Shown here piece by piece: positions 25,701-45,334 of a stretch of DNA of 64,000 nt (positions are counted from its first letter, which is position 1; each line of letters begins with the position of its first letter). The stretch lies in contig OX387197.1 of the NCBI GenBank assembly GCA_947561715.1, positions 1,121,001-1,185,000 on the forward strand. The letters run 5' to 3'. Source of the stretch: Ascidia mentula. Its lineage: Eukaryota > Chordata > Ascidiacea > Phlebobranchia > Ascidiidae. Under the pieces are notes generated by a model. It was not told the origin of the DNA. It saw only the letters and a list, made by a program, of their open reading frames with translations, and made no database searches. Both the position numbers and the translations under genes were made by a program.

Positions 25701-27806
25701 CATAGAAATCCCACTTTATTCTTGGACAGAATTGGTTTGAGAACACGAAATAAACAAACACGACAACAGACACCACTAAGTTGTTACCTTCAAATAACTG
25801 GTGGACATCGACAGTTTCTGACCTGGACTGTGGAGTTTCCCCATTGCCATGAAATACAAACTTAACTGTGGGCTGAAAAACAAAACAATACACATGTATT
25901 TACTCCAGTTATAGTTATAAGCAAACAAAGCAAATATATGTTTTATGGTTGTAGTGCACTTTTACCAAAACACATCCAATATTGAGCACACCAAATTGTA
26001 CAAAAAGTTCTACCAGTTCGACAAACTTTGCAGAGCAGCATTCATGTAACAGGTGTTGCCAAGGTTACGAAGGCCAGTGAGACCTCTAGTGGAGTCAAGT
26101 TCGACTGGGTTGTCCACTTCGTTGCATAGAAGGAGCAGCGAGGACAAGTTTGTGAAATTGATCATGGGTTGAGGTGGGGAGGGATGAATTATTGGAGGTT
26201 TCACTGAAAAAAAAATTTTAGTAACCACTACAATAAAAAAATTATATATAATATAGCAATTTGAACAAAGAATATTTTCTTAGAAAAAGCATATAGGACT
26301 GCCAACATATTATTTTGTGTGGTGTTTCTAGTTGCTCTTAAATAAACATTGTATTTTGTATATGATGGGATGGTTGGCTATGAACTAAATGGAGTACTAA
26401 TAAACATATCAGGTCATAGTTTGCATCTATGATGACAAACAAATACAGCTTTAGGCGTTTATTCAACCCTAGTCATACAACCCTCAGAAATAATTTGCAA
26501 ATGGTTTAAATTTGTGTTCTTACACATAGCAAGTCCATGGGGAATTACATAATGTTGTAAATGAATATGAAGACTCACACGGTGTACTCCAGGGGGTCAT
26601 TAATATTATTGGAAACAGATGCAGTTGATTGATTTATTTCCTTTGTACTCAATAATGCATACAAATAAACACAGAATACCACAAAACAAATCTCTGCTAT
26701 TTTCCCCAAGAATTCAAATTACCACTGCCCATTTACTGGTGTTACATAAACAGTAAGTTTATTTCTTACTTAATGATAAATAAATAACATTTTACTTAAC
26801 TCACATTTTTTGGCTGAGTTGATTTTGGATGTTGGACAAGCTGAACCTGGAATAGCTTTTCTGGATTTTGCTGATTTTAATCTTTTCTGTGAAGAAAAAA
26901 CTTTGGAACTTTAATACAAAATAAATTGCACTGGCGACGTTGAAAGCTCCTGATTATGGAGGAATATGTCATAGTACATGAGGCAAATAATTTTGTAAAA
27001 ATAACATTTATTTTACCATGTCATCGGGAGTGAAATATTGCCTCAAATGTATTTCCTTCTGACAAGCATAACACCAAATTCTGAACGATCTCAAGTTAAC
27101 AGCTACAAAATGTTGATGTTCCTAAAGAAGGCAAGTTGGAATTTACATTCAACAAACACAATAATGTGTTTTTCTACCTCGCAGTGTTTTGATCCATGAT
27201 CCTTCTTTGATTCTCCGCAACCAACAAACTGACAACCCTCCTAAAAGCAAACATATTTTTAATAGAATAAAATAATTGTTTAAAATAACTTTTACTGACC
27301 TTCAAGCAAGCCCATAAATTAGGTCCTGGCTCTTTGCAAATGCAGCAATTGCCCTGAAAAGATACCAGAATCGAAAATTTAGTAATTTTCGCAAAGCTTT
27401 TTTTCACATATAAAATTAATTGCACGGACGATCGCAACAATTTCTACTAATTTATATTGTGCAGATTATAGGCAAATTTTCACAAAAGTGTGTGGAGGAT
27501 TTATCCACTTTTTCCAATCTAGTACGTATAGGTATGCTTATTTGGTTTTGTGGTTAAAATATCATAGTTCACGGTCATCATATTCTATGAGAAACATTTA
27601 AAAATACAACATGTGACAGAAAAGTACTTTGAAATGTTATAATACCAAACAATTGCACAAAAATCCTAAAATCTAATAACATAGACTACAAGTTTTTAAC
27701 CACAAAATAATTGTTATTGTAAGTTTGTCAGCAAAAATACCTCTGATAATTTGATAAGATCGCTTTTAGACTTGTCTAAATTTCCATCAACATGGGAACA
27801 TTCCAT
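19703..27806 (-). CDS. USP20/USP33: Ubiquitin carboxyl-terminal hydrolase, USP20/USP33 type
   Basis: Thiol deubiquitinase of the VHL-interacting VDU family. Reconstructed as 893 residues in 23 exons: 27741-27806, 27300-27353, 27178-27240, 27017-27121, 26805-26886, 26014-26203, 25788-25872, 25431-25538, 25010-25126, 24601-24752, 24207-24258, 23143-23320, 22771-22904, 22417-22583, 22253-22357, 22039-22174, 21823-21919, 21532-21658, 21293-21462, 20836-21026, 20454-20553, 20178-20246, 19703-19836. All phases agree. Order: N-terminal ZnF-UBP ([37 protein letters not shown]). Then the split catalytic domain with Cys175 in [69 protein letters not shown], His633 in [11 protein letters not shown] and WYEFDDQ. 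Then two DUSP domains ([15 protein letters not shown] and TYGGGPAIP). Length matches human USP33 and USP20 (about 900). One intron begins with GC (donor after 24207). It is the single orthologue candidate for both vertebrate genes. Confidence 0.95.
23449..23482. repeat. Perfect short palindrome in a USP intron
   Basis: CAGGGGTGACA and TGTCACCCCTG form a perfect 11-bp inverted repeat around a loop of about 11 bases. A GTGACATGTCACCCTCAC sequence lies just upstream (around 23424). This may be a remnant of a transposon with CAGGGGTG-type ends, but no outer boundaries or target duplication were found. Confidence 0.6.
23972..24087. repeat. Degenerate foldback copy of the CACTG/GACCT hairpin family
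   Basis: ACTGTTTCGACTTGCTAGG with TTTTATCAG at the left is mirrored by GCTGCACTGATAAAAC and CTCTGCAG at the right. It has the same arm sequences as the full element at 62494-62649, more diverged. It lies in an intron of USP20/33. Confidence 0.6.
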
Positions 27807-27997
27807 TGCACAAAAAATCAAAACCTTCTTTTAAACTTACAAATGATATTGCAAAACACCCCCAGTTAATTACGCTGCGAAATTGGATTGCAAAAAATAC
27901 ACTTCAACTTTCAAACAAATTTTAAGGCGACGCAATTTTCAAGTCTTTTCATTTAATTAAAAGTTTGCGTATTCCTAAAATCAAAAATATCAACGTA

Positions 27998-28401
27998 CCG
28001 TATTTTACGGACCATAAGGCGCAACTTAAATCCTTTTTTTTCCTCATAAATTGATCGTGCGCCTTATAAGCCGGTGCGCCTAATGTATGGATCAAGTAGT
28101 GCTTTATTGCCTACACTCAAAACCAGTACCGATACTATTATAAATAAACCACCGTCTTACACAATAAACTACGGTAAAAGCAACTAGCAACTGTGATATT
28201 CATACTATTGTGACTTGCTTACATTTATTACGTAACAAGTTTTTGTTTAATGAGCTTTATACGGTAACCCATACCATACTCCTTAAAATACGTTGCGTTC
28301 TATAGCCCGGTGCGCCTTATGTATGAACAAAAAACTAATCAAAGCAATTTATTGACAGTGCGCCTTATAATCGGGTGCGCCTTATGGTCCGTAAAATACG
28401 G
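27998..28401. mobile_element. TA-flanked MITE with 26-bp terminal inverted repeats
   Basis: A 404-bp element. Its left end CCGTATTTTACGGACCATAA and following GGCGCA are perfectly reverse-complementary to the right end (TGCGCC then TTATGGTCCGTAAAATACGG). TA flanks both sides (27996-27997 and 28402-28403). Internal copies of GCGCCTTATAA/GGTGCGCC-like sequence show further subrepeats. A TA duplication is typical of Tc1/mariner-like insertion; the superfamily is not certain. Non-autonomous: no transposase frame. Confidence 0.9.
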
Positions 28402-28750
28402 TAATCAGAAACCGTGCAAAAGTTAATTAACCACTAACTGTAACAAGCAGTCCGCCCACGCAATGGTGTTTTTGTGACTACCAAAAAATTGCGCGTCATA
28501 CCATAGAAACAATACAGGCATATTTCAAATATTTGCAATATATTTTATCCACATACTTTTGAATTTGGCATGACTTCATATATTAGTAGGTAAATATAAA
28601 AATAGTCTTGACTAAAAACATAGTGCTAAAATATTGAACTCTTCAATTATACGCATGTATGCTATCGTCTTGGAAATCTACAAAAAATGTTTGCAAACAT
28701 CAATATTCTTTTTATGATGCTTTTTTGAAACAAAACTAGAATTTGTGTAT

Positions 28751-28804
28751 AAGCTGCAGACAGATGGCCACTGTTTCGACCTAAAAGGTCTCATCAGTGC
28801 AGCT
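28751..28804. repeat. Half-copy of the CACTG/GACCT hairpin family
   Basis: Contains AAGCTGCAGACAGATGGCCA then CTGTTTCGACCTAAAAGGTC and TCATCAGTGCAGCT. This corresponds to the left arm of the full element at 62494-62649. It lies in the USP-PP1 divergent interval. Confidence 0.8.
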
Positions 28805-29330
28805 ACAATTATCTATTTTTTTAATTTGTGGAACAAATTTACTGAAGTTGTTTAACTCTTTTGAAAACCAAACATAAAGATAAAAATAAAGAAACCACCA
28901 ATGTCAATCAAAATGACCGTTTTTAATCACAAGAGGTCGCTTTGGCCGCCATCTTGTTTCTTCACAAAAAGCTTTCCATCATTTTAAAAATGTGCTGGTG
29001 TTTGTAGCGTTTTTTTTGTGTTTTGACTGTTTCGAAATCTATCCGATTAGCTTCGGGCTAAATTAGATTGTTTTCTCACAACTTTATAACTGTTGATTTT
29101 GTGTTTAATTACAGTTGTAAAGAATAAAATTATCGAAATTACACAATATCTAATAGCTCTATGGATATAATGCAATATTTATGCATTTTGGTCACTTTTG
29201 ATGCGTTTTTCACAGTACAATATTTCATATGTTGTTCTTTATGAGGTAGACATTTCTGGTTTAACATCAATAAGTAGATAGAATAATCATTTTTTGCCAA
29301 TTTTTTTTATCAGTTGTAAAATTCTGTTAG

Positions 29331-30350
<1,020 letters not shown>

Positions 30351-31227
30351 ACACTTTGACTGAGTTCAAAACAACTTATACATTGCTTTTTTACACAACA
30401 CTCAATAATTTTCCAAACATTTTGAACTTTACAATGCTGCTCTTTAAAGCATGTTTCAAATGAAATATAGCCCGAATTAATTGTAGAAATTCCACAGCTA
30501 TACACGGAATTATTGATAGTATTGTGTACACCGCATGGGTTCTTTTGTTTGTTAGTTTTAACTTTAGTCCCTGACAACCAGCTGCTTTTGCAGTTTCTCG
30601 ACCCAATCAATTATATTTTGTTTTTACACCAGTTGTACAATGTTATTTGCTGCTATGGATTACAGCAGTGCATTTCAATAGCCCGTCTCACTACTTGAAG
30701 GCATTTTTCAATATACTGTGCTTTTTGCTGCACCTTCTTTCATTGGCGGTGATTTTATTTCACAATTATTTGCTGTTAAAATACAGAACAGTGACAACAA
30801 TTGCTTTTCTTTCACCAGGTCTAGGGTTAAGTGCAGTCAAATTTTTTGCGGATAAGCTTGTGTTTCATGAGAATATTATCCAAGAAGTTTTGGACATCTG
30901 TCTGTTGTGTCAGACGTGTAACACAACTCTGTTAAACAAATAAAGTGCTGATTTTGATCTTGATGCCTCCAGGGGTTTTTGTGACACACTTATTGAAACT
31001 GGTGACGTAAATGGAGAAGAAAGCTTTAAAACAGCAACTAGTGGCAATTATACCCAGTTATCTCCCTAATTATTCAGTTACTAGCTGTACTGTGATTCTC
31101 TCCATTAAAAACTAATGGCCCAAAATATTCCATATCAAGGCCTGAAATTACAATAATTTTTTACCGTCATTGTCAAGTAACTTAGTGTAAAGAGAGCAGT
31201 TACTTGCACCAAAACAACATCAACAGA
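30351..31227 (+). terminator. PP1 3' UTR with AATAAA, then short gap to COX15
   Basis: AATAAA at about 30938-30943 lies about 590 bases after the PP1 stop. From there to the COX15 start is about 285 bases, so COX15 must have its promoter inside or near the PP1 3' region. The open frame at 30647-30943 has no recognisable product. Confidence 0.5.
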
Positions 31228-34200
31228 ATGGCTTTTTGTGGTCGATTCGTGAACCAAACGCTTACAGGTTTTCGACACTTCGGACAAACTTACCATCACT
31301 TATCTGTAAAAAACTTGAAAGTAAACACTTCTTTTATTTGAATTAAAAAAAAAACTTCAACACAACTTTGCCTGCTGGCTTTTAGATCACAGTTGATGCT
31401 GAACCACAAGTTTTGTCATAAAACCAAACCAGTATTATTTCAATACCACAAAAACTTTTGGTTCTTTGGTGGGGTTTATTTAATACAATTATTAACACAG
31501 GTGTTACCATCACTTCGACGATCTGTAACCAGTGCACAAATCTCAAACAAAATATCGAGACCTCAGAAGATTGTAGGATGGTGGTTAGCTGGTTGTTGTG
31601 GGATGGTAAGAAGTTAATCCTGTCACAAATTTGTCAATAGCTTCCTGGTGAAATGTCAAGCAACAAATATTGTTTTGTGTACAAATGTTAAAATGCAGTT
31701 GTGAGCCATGCTATTTCCATACATTCTGTGATCTAAGAATTTCAGGGTATGAAGCAATGTACAGATTGCCTTGCACAAAAATTGTGTTTGTACTGTTTTA
31801 GACATTTGGAATGGTCGTTGTAGGTGGCATCACTCGATTAACAGAATCTGGTTTATCGATGGTTGATTGGCATCTCATAAAAGGGATGAGGCCACCGACT
31901 AACCACGAAGAATGGATGAAGGAATTTGAGAAATATCAACAATATCCAGAGTTTAAAATGTAACTTTTGCTTTTTGTCAAGTTTTTTGTTGTGGCATGTG
32001 CCTAATTTTTCTAAACTATTTTTGTGATTAGTTCATTCTGAACACCTATTTTTTCCACTACGTATTTCTTGCGTTATGTTGTGTAAAGTTCTTGGTCAAG
32101 TTGTTGCTAATGCTGCCAAGCAAACGTCCAGTAAACTCAAAAGCTCTTCTTGTAAAACCTTTTGATTTCTACGTTAAAGTTCTCATTATTTAATGTTGCA
32201 GATTGAACCATGAGATGACTTTGAATGAGTTCAAGGTCATCTGGCACATGGAATATGGACACAGAATGCTTGGGAGATTGATCGGTTTGGTTTACTTTCT
32301 GCCACTTGCCTACTTTGTGAAAAAGGGATGGTTGGACAGGAGACTAAAAATTCGAACAGGAATTCTTGGAGGACTTCTTGTGTTTCAGGTGTGTGAAACC
32401 TTTTAAACTTAATTCATAAGTAATTAATTTTATCCGGTGCAAAACAATCGAGGTTTAGAAACAACCAGCCTGAATCAGATGTACAGAAATGAACTTATTT
32501 AGAAAATTAATGCTCAATAACCTACTGTGTTAATGTTTTTATACCATTATAAATATGTTGTTACCTTGGACATTAAAAGGCCAGGTTTTAAGAATTGGGG
32601 ATTTTGACAAGGATGACTTGCTTTAAGTAACTTAAGCCTCAAGTAAATAATTAAGCTTCATGTAAATATCAGAAATTGCAAGTTTTATTATCACCTAAAT
32701 TCAGGGTCTTCTGGGTTGGTACATGGTTAAAAGTGGACTCCAAGATCGATTTAAAAACACAGACGTCCCAAGAGTTAGTCAATACAGGTAAATAGTTTGC
32801 TCCATTTTTCTAACAGTTATGTTTTAGTGACACATTCTTATCATATTACAAACACACAGCAAAAATATTCTCAGTGATTAAGTTTTTGTGTATTTTACCA
32901 TTAGTTTATCAGAATGGGTATTATTATTTCTACCTAACATATTAATCTCCATATTAAAACATAATCCTAGAATTAAGAAGATATGCAACATAAACTAGTA
33001 AGTTTCCATGTTGATGTTGTTAGGTTAGCAGCACATCTTGGGTCTGCGTTTCTTTTCTATGCTGGTCTGCTGTGGTGTTGTCTCGGCCAGCTGGTTCCAC
33101 CCCATCAAATTGACCACACGAAGGCAGTAAGGAGGTTACGAATGTTCGCACACAGCACAAAGGGACTAGTCTTCATCACTGCTTTGTCAGGCAAGTGCAA
33201 CTTACGACAAAAATCCCTTTTTGGCAGGGTCGCCAGTTATTTTTTAGTTATTGTTTAACAGCAACGTCTTGGACAATGCAATTCTATGAAACAAGTTTTA
33301 ATTTGCAAGTCAGACTAAAGAATTCATGCAATTCTAAGGTTACAAAATAAAAACATTTTAAATTTTGTCAAATTTCTCAACAATCATTGAGCTACTGCAT
33401 CATTATCACACAGCATGTATATTTTTAGGTCTGGCCAAATGCCAACCCTGCCCACTGCCTATAGGTCAACATACTGGGCAGTGTTAATTTGCATTTAAGC
33501 ATAAACATGTCAGTTATTTGCATATGTAAATTTCCCATTGAAAATGTTATCAAAATTATGAGTTGGTCACAAAGCTTTTCTCCAACTAACTTCATGTAAT
33601 GAACCATTATTCTCTATGACATCACTATGGGAAGTTGATTGTGTTTGAGCTGATTTAAAGAAGGGAAAGTGTAATAATGCTGTAACTTTTAAAAAAATCA
33701 TTCTAACATCAATTGTTAATTTAAATTCTTCAACATCATAAATCAGTATCCTTGATGTTGTAGATGTTTTGTTATGCTTGTGTTTTAGGAGCATTTGTGG
33801 CTGGTTTGGATGCTGGCTTAACTTACAACAGTTACCCCAAGATGGCAGATCGATGGGTTCCTACAGATATTCTGTCGTTTTCACCGGCATGGAAGAATTT
33901 TTTTGAAAACCCAACCACTGTTCAGTTCGACCATAGACTACTGGTAAAAAGTTTTATTGGTTTTAAATACATTTTAATGTCTGATAATCAGCTCATTATT
34001 TGATGTTTCCTGTTTAACTTGAGGTATTTCATACAGTTATGTTAATTTAAATTCAGTGGTGAATGATTTCTGTAACAAGCAAAATTGCCACAGCTTTTTC
34101 TTAATGACTTGATTTCCAAAGAGCAATATTAGGGTTTTCTTGTTAAAATAGACCTGTTTCCAATATCACTTCTTTTGCATGACAACCATACATGAAATAA

Positions 34201-35148
34201 ACTGTGTTTGGACATGAGGTTAGAAGTTAGATAGAAACGGAGGTGTGACACTTACGACTGTTTAAGTTTCCATGCTGCTTACCTCATAATTTTAAACCTT
34301 TTTGTCATGTACTGCATGCAACACAGTGCAGTGCCTACCTTCGTCACAGTACAACAGGTTGAAGTTGTTTTTATCCTTTGTCCATTAGTGGTATTGTTTT
34401 TCAGACGGTTTTTAATAATTTTTATTGTTTACTGTAACTAAGGAACTAAAGATACCCACAGGGTAAAATATATATTCCAAACAACAGCCACTGATCATGT
34501 TGTTTAAAGCTAGTGCTTTGTGTGCATATTAACATCAGGTTTATCATTTTATGGTTGATATTAATTTGACTTCTTTGCAAAGGGTCACGCATCGCTGGCT
34601 TTAGTAACAACTACATGGTGGATGGCACGAAAAACACCTGGAATCCACAGCAGAACGTTGCTTGCCACCAACTGCATGATGGGGATGGGGGCGATTCAGG
34701 TGGGGTTTTATCAGATATTTCGAAGGGGTCAAAGTGTCCATTTATATTAAAGCATTTCCACTTGGGTTTGCATGCAGCAATACTTAAAGGCACAAATGTC
34801 TAAAGGTTACCTGGTGAACTTTTATACCTGCAAAAAATGTTTTCATTGTCAACTAAAATGGCCCTCGGCTGTTTGCTCTATAGTGTTCATAAACATCAAC
34901 AAAAAGTATGTTTTCTTTTAAACATTTAGTGACCACTCTATAATGAGGTTCTATAGAAAGTAAAACTTCAGTTAAACATTTTTACCAATATCTGGCAAAA
35001 TGACGAATACTTTTAGGTATTACTTGGGATCTCGACACTGCTTACTTATGTTCCAACATCATTGGCCGCTCTTCACCAATCAGGATCATTAACTTTACTC
35101 TCGTTTGCAATCTGGTTGACGCACGAACTGAGGAGGTTGCCAAAGTAA
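31228..35148 (+). CDS. COX15: Heme A synthase, mitochondrial COX15
   Basis: Converts heme O to heme A for cytochrome c oxidase in the mitochondrial inner membrane. It has 434 residues in nine exons with continuous phase: 31228-31320, 31393-31605, 31802-31959, 32202-32388, 32705-32787, 33024-33190, 33789-33943, 34583-34699, 35017-35148. The N-terminus is basic and lacks acids, as in a mitochondrial presequence. Conserved blocks in order are [112 protein letters not shown] and [13 protein letters not shown]. These include the paired His residues in transmembrane helices expected for heme ligation and catalysis. Human COX15 has 410 residues. One intron (after 33190) uses a GC donor. PP1 lies upstream on the same strand and ARL3 is convergent downstream. 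Confidence 0.97.
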
Positions 35149-35872
35149 ACTTTTAATCATGAAAATACAACTTTTCTATGGAAAATTGTGAATAACTAAA
35201 GAATGTGTGGCCTGTTTTGTATAAAAAGACTTCTGAAATACAGCCAGGACAAGTTTATTGTCATTATGGCATCACATGACACACCTGCGTCAAACAATAC
35301 ACAAATCAAATGAAAAGTTGAAGACTTCTGCACCAAAACATACAGGCCACAATCTGACCGAACAGTAAAAGGCTTGTTATATGATATCGGGATGGATTGC
35401 CTAGTTATATATGATCAAAGTGACTACACACGAACAAAATAAATCAGAACAATGAGAAATTACAAGTTGGCTTGTGCATTTATTCAACGTAAGAACTATC
35501 ATCTCCAATAGCTGTGAAAATGCCCTACACTGAAAAAATAGAAGACCGCGGCCATTTAAGGGGGGAAATATATAAATATACAAACAGTAATGTGTGGAGA
35601 GAATACATGAAGTCATTACAAGAAGTAGACAATATGCAATGTGAGTATTTCTTAAGTTGCTACGTGTGTTTATAATATAACTACGAGGTAAGACGTGGCC
35701 ATATGACTTCTCTTAGCCAGTTTCAACCAAGTTCTTCACTTAAAAAGTATCTTCACATTCAAATAGAAAAGTGTCAGGAAATTTTATAAAAACATATGAA
35801 CGAGTTTTTTTGACCAAGCATTGCAGTGAGCTTGATCTTAAATTCATTTTGAAAACATCATCGTGAAATTTG
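35149..35872. terminator. Convergent 3' ends of COX15 and ARL3
   Basis: A plus-strand AATAAA (35438-35443) and a minus-strand AATAAA (35479-35484) lie about 40 bases apart. This suits COX15 and ARL3 transcripts ending at nearly the same point with abutting or slightly overlapping tails. No coding region is supported here. Confidence 0.5.
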
Positions 35873-37288
35873 CTATTTCTTCTTTGACTTGGCACCGGCA
35901 GTTTTCATAACCCATTCAACTCCATCCTGAAACATTAAGCAAAATGGGAAAATTAAATTACAAAATAAGTGAGTCATGCAATTGTTATTAAAACGAAGAC
36001 TTGTATAATAGCCTGCCTACTCAAGTTATTAAAGTTTATCTAAACAACATTATTTATTCATGTTGCTCAGACAACAGGTGGTAATTTACTGTTCAAGTAA
36101 TGGCATGTAGGAAATGTTCACTTAAACAACACAAATACTATATTTAGTATAATAACACATTTAATTAAAGTAGAAGGTTCAATGGCATGGCAGCCAAGCT
36201 AACAATTGAAAATTGGAGCTGAAATCACTAAATATATAGGTGTGCAATGAGGCGACCATGCCTTGCTATGCGAAATCATACTAACACATTTAACTAAATT
36301 ATATTTTTAAACCAAAGCAACAATATTGAATTAAACTAACATGGACCAACCATTTAGTATATCACCAATACACAAATTTTCCAAAACAGTCAAAGACACT
36401 CAACCAGCCACTAGGACACACACACACACACACACACAAGTCCCATTCCACAAGACATCTGCTACCACTAAACTTGCTACGTCATTACTTTGGATGGTGC
36501 AGAACTGTTTAAATGATGTTGTTACCTGAACTCCTTCGTTGCGCATGGCAGAACAGCCTTGAATCTGCCAATTTCTTCCTCTGAGTAAATGAAGTTTTAA
36601 ATTGTCGGCTATCACTGATGCAATTTCAGCAGTGTGTAAATCCTGTTTGTTTGCAAACACAAGCAATGGAACCCCACTTAACTTTTCATCAGAAAGCAGT
36701 TCTTCCAATTCCTGAAACAGAAAAATGATGAAAAACACCAGAATCTACATCCAAACATGAGTAAAATCACTTTTTTGACAACATTTGATGTGTTATTCAC
36801 ATATCATAATTATATTTTCCGAAAACATATTACCAGTCCGGTTTCATCAAAGCGCTTTCGATCTGTGCTGTCAATGACATAAATTAAAAAGTCTGTATTT
36901 TCAAAATAGTTTCTCCAGTATGGTCTTATTCTTCTTTGACCTCCAATATCCCACACATTGAGCTTGAACCCAGAGGTGGCAACACTTTTCACATTGAACC
37001 CCTTCAACATATAGGTTTTTGTCACAAAAATAAACACACAAAGGCACACATTTGAAAACCAACCTGGGTCGGAGTTATATGAGTAACTTCTTCAGATGCA
37101 AGCGTCTTGAGGATTGTCGTTTTTCCAGCATTGTCGAGTCCCAGCAAAAGAATCCTTATTTCTTTCTGCTGGTCAGACTTCAATTTTCGAAGAAGGCTCA
37201 ATAAGCCCTGGTCAAAACAATTAATTTACATAATATTAACAAAGAAGTGTTGTGTTACAATTATTACAAACATTCTTTACTTACCATT
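35873..37288 (-). CDS. ARL3: ADP-ribosylation factor-like protein 3
   Basis: Small GTPase that releases lipidated cargo from UNC119 and PDE6D into cilia. It has 184 residues in five coding exons: 37286-37288 (the ATG alone), 37064-37207, 36834-37001, 36526-36711 and 35873-35926. All are in phase. The start is [11 protein letters not shown], with Gly2. G1 [12 protein letters not shown], switch I THITPTQGFNVKSV, G3 WDIGGQ, G4 NKQD and G5 CSA are all present. The stretch [20 protein letters not shown] favours ARL3 over ARL2. The C-terminus ends with Lys residues, as in vertebrate ARL3. The first coding exon carries only the start codon. A (CA)n tract lies in the intron before the last exon. Confidence 0.95.
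36415..36438. repeat. (CA)n microsatellite in an ARL3 intron
   Basis: About 24 bases of alternating CA lie between ARL3 exons 36526-36711 and 35873-35926. Confidence 0.9.
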
Positions 37289-38902
37289 GGACTATTTTTC
37301 TGTGTATTTCAAATGGATGATAATTGATACCTTTGTGGAGACACAAATCCACTCTTCAATCCACAAATACACAACTTTCCACAGTTTTTATTTCCTATTG
37401 TGAAAATTTAAATGAAAACATTTAGCTAAACACAACGAGCAGCCTTATGAACAGCAACACAACACAGATAAAAACCATTGGACAAAACCTGCCAATTGTA
37501 CACTGTGCAGATTTCAAAGAAGCCTCCAGGCCATAACAACAATGCATTATTTATCAGTTACCTGCGATTTTTACAGGCAACCAGGCTGTTGTTTAAAACC
37601 GAACTTTATTAATACATAAATACAAGAAAATAAAGAATTCACAAAATAACCTTTCACAAACGAAAACCCTTTCCTTTACAATAATAAATAGGTTTCAACA
37701 GGGTTGAACAAAAAGCTTCTTGGCAACCTTCAACACCAGAACATAAAAATCAATTAATCCGAATCAGTCCAATAATCCGATTTACAAAATTTAAATACTA
37801 ATGATGCTTGTTAATACGCGTAATGTAACACAACCTGTGATCTATTGGGTATAATAAAAAAATATTTAACTTTTACATTAAATATATCAGAGAAATTTTA
37901 TTAGTTGTAAAGCTATTCACTGCAGTAAACCGGAAACATTGGTTACTATTATTTCCGCTTTGTTCAAATAGTAACAGCAGAATGTGCGTGTCATGCCAAT
38001 GTTCCGATAACTATTCAGTTTCTTGTCTTTATAACTAGGATAGTTAAATTTCCTTTAAATACGTAAAAAAAATTGATGACGTAGAAACTATTTTTGTGAA
38101 AATCGTTCACTTAATATTCATCCAGTTACAACGGTTGATGTCACTGCAGCGAAATGTGTGCCCCTGCATTACCAGTTTTCACTAACAAGATCCCTTGCAA
38201 AATTTCCGGAACAAATCACCAATAACCATTGAAGCAATTTTATTTTTGCCATAAACGAACACCAGCTAACGTTAAGCTACAACCGAGAAAATAAAATATT
38301 AAAAAAAAACTACTCCAAAAAAAACGACAAAGAACGCAACACGAACGGAAACATATGAAACTTTTGCAGTTGCAGCAAAAATCAAAACAATTCAATACTA
38401 CGCAGTTAAACAACTTACACGTTACCAAATATTTTGAAAGGACAAATACAAACAACAAGTTGTACGATTGGCGATGTTGTTCAATCGATTTTTATTTCTA
38501 TTGCAAGTTTGACAATGCTTGGTAATGAAATCAGATATTTCGAAGGTTTTGTTACTAAACCAAATAAAGCCAACATCTAAAAAAATATACAAAGCAATTC
38601 TCAGTACGTTCTACGTTTGAAAAATACGTTAACAAGGTGATACGACCATATTTTTTTGGGGGTTACCGTATTTATTAACAATGATGCTGCGTTAAGTCAA
38701 TCGGCGGTCATGTGACCAATCATTGTGACCTCATAAGGTCAAAAATCAATCACTAACAATCACTATAATTATAATGTTTCGATTATTAAGTTTAACGAAT
38801 GCTTGTTAAAGTTTAACAGAATTTCCCGCAGTTAACTCAGCGTTTCCATCATATGTAATTCGTCCACAGCCTTTAGTACCAAATCACAATCTGTTGCGCC
38901 AC
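37289..38902. other. Intergenic: ARL3 5' flank and ACSL 3' flank
   Basis: Both neighbours are on the minus strand. Minus-strand AATAAA at 38671-38676 and 38491-38496 are candidate ACSL polyadenylation signals, about 230 and 410 bases past the stop. The open frame at 38240-38458 is low complexity and is not called. Confidence 0.5.

Positions 38903-45334
<6,432 letters not shown>

Noticed and set aside
25630..25893. Minus-strand frame reading [12 protein letters not shown]
   Set aside because: Phase from the catalytic Cys exon shows the true frame is [13 protein letters not shown], which aligns with USP33 after its Cys box.
36341..36529. Plus-strand frame with Thr-His repeats
   Set aside because: It is the (CA)n tract within an ARL3 intron.
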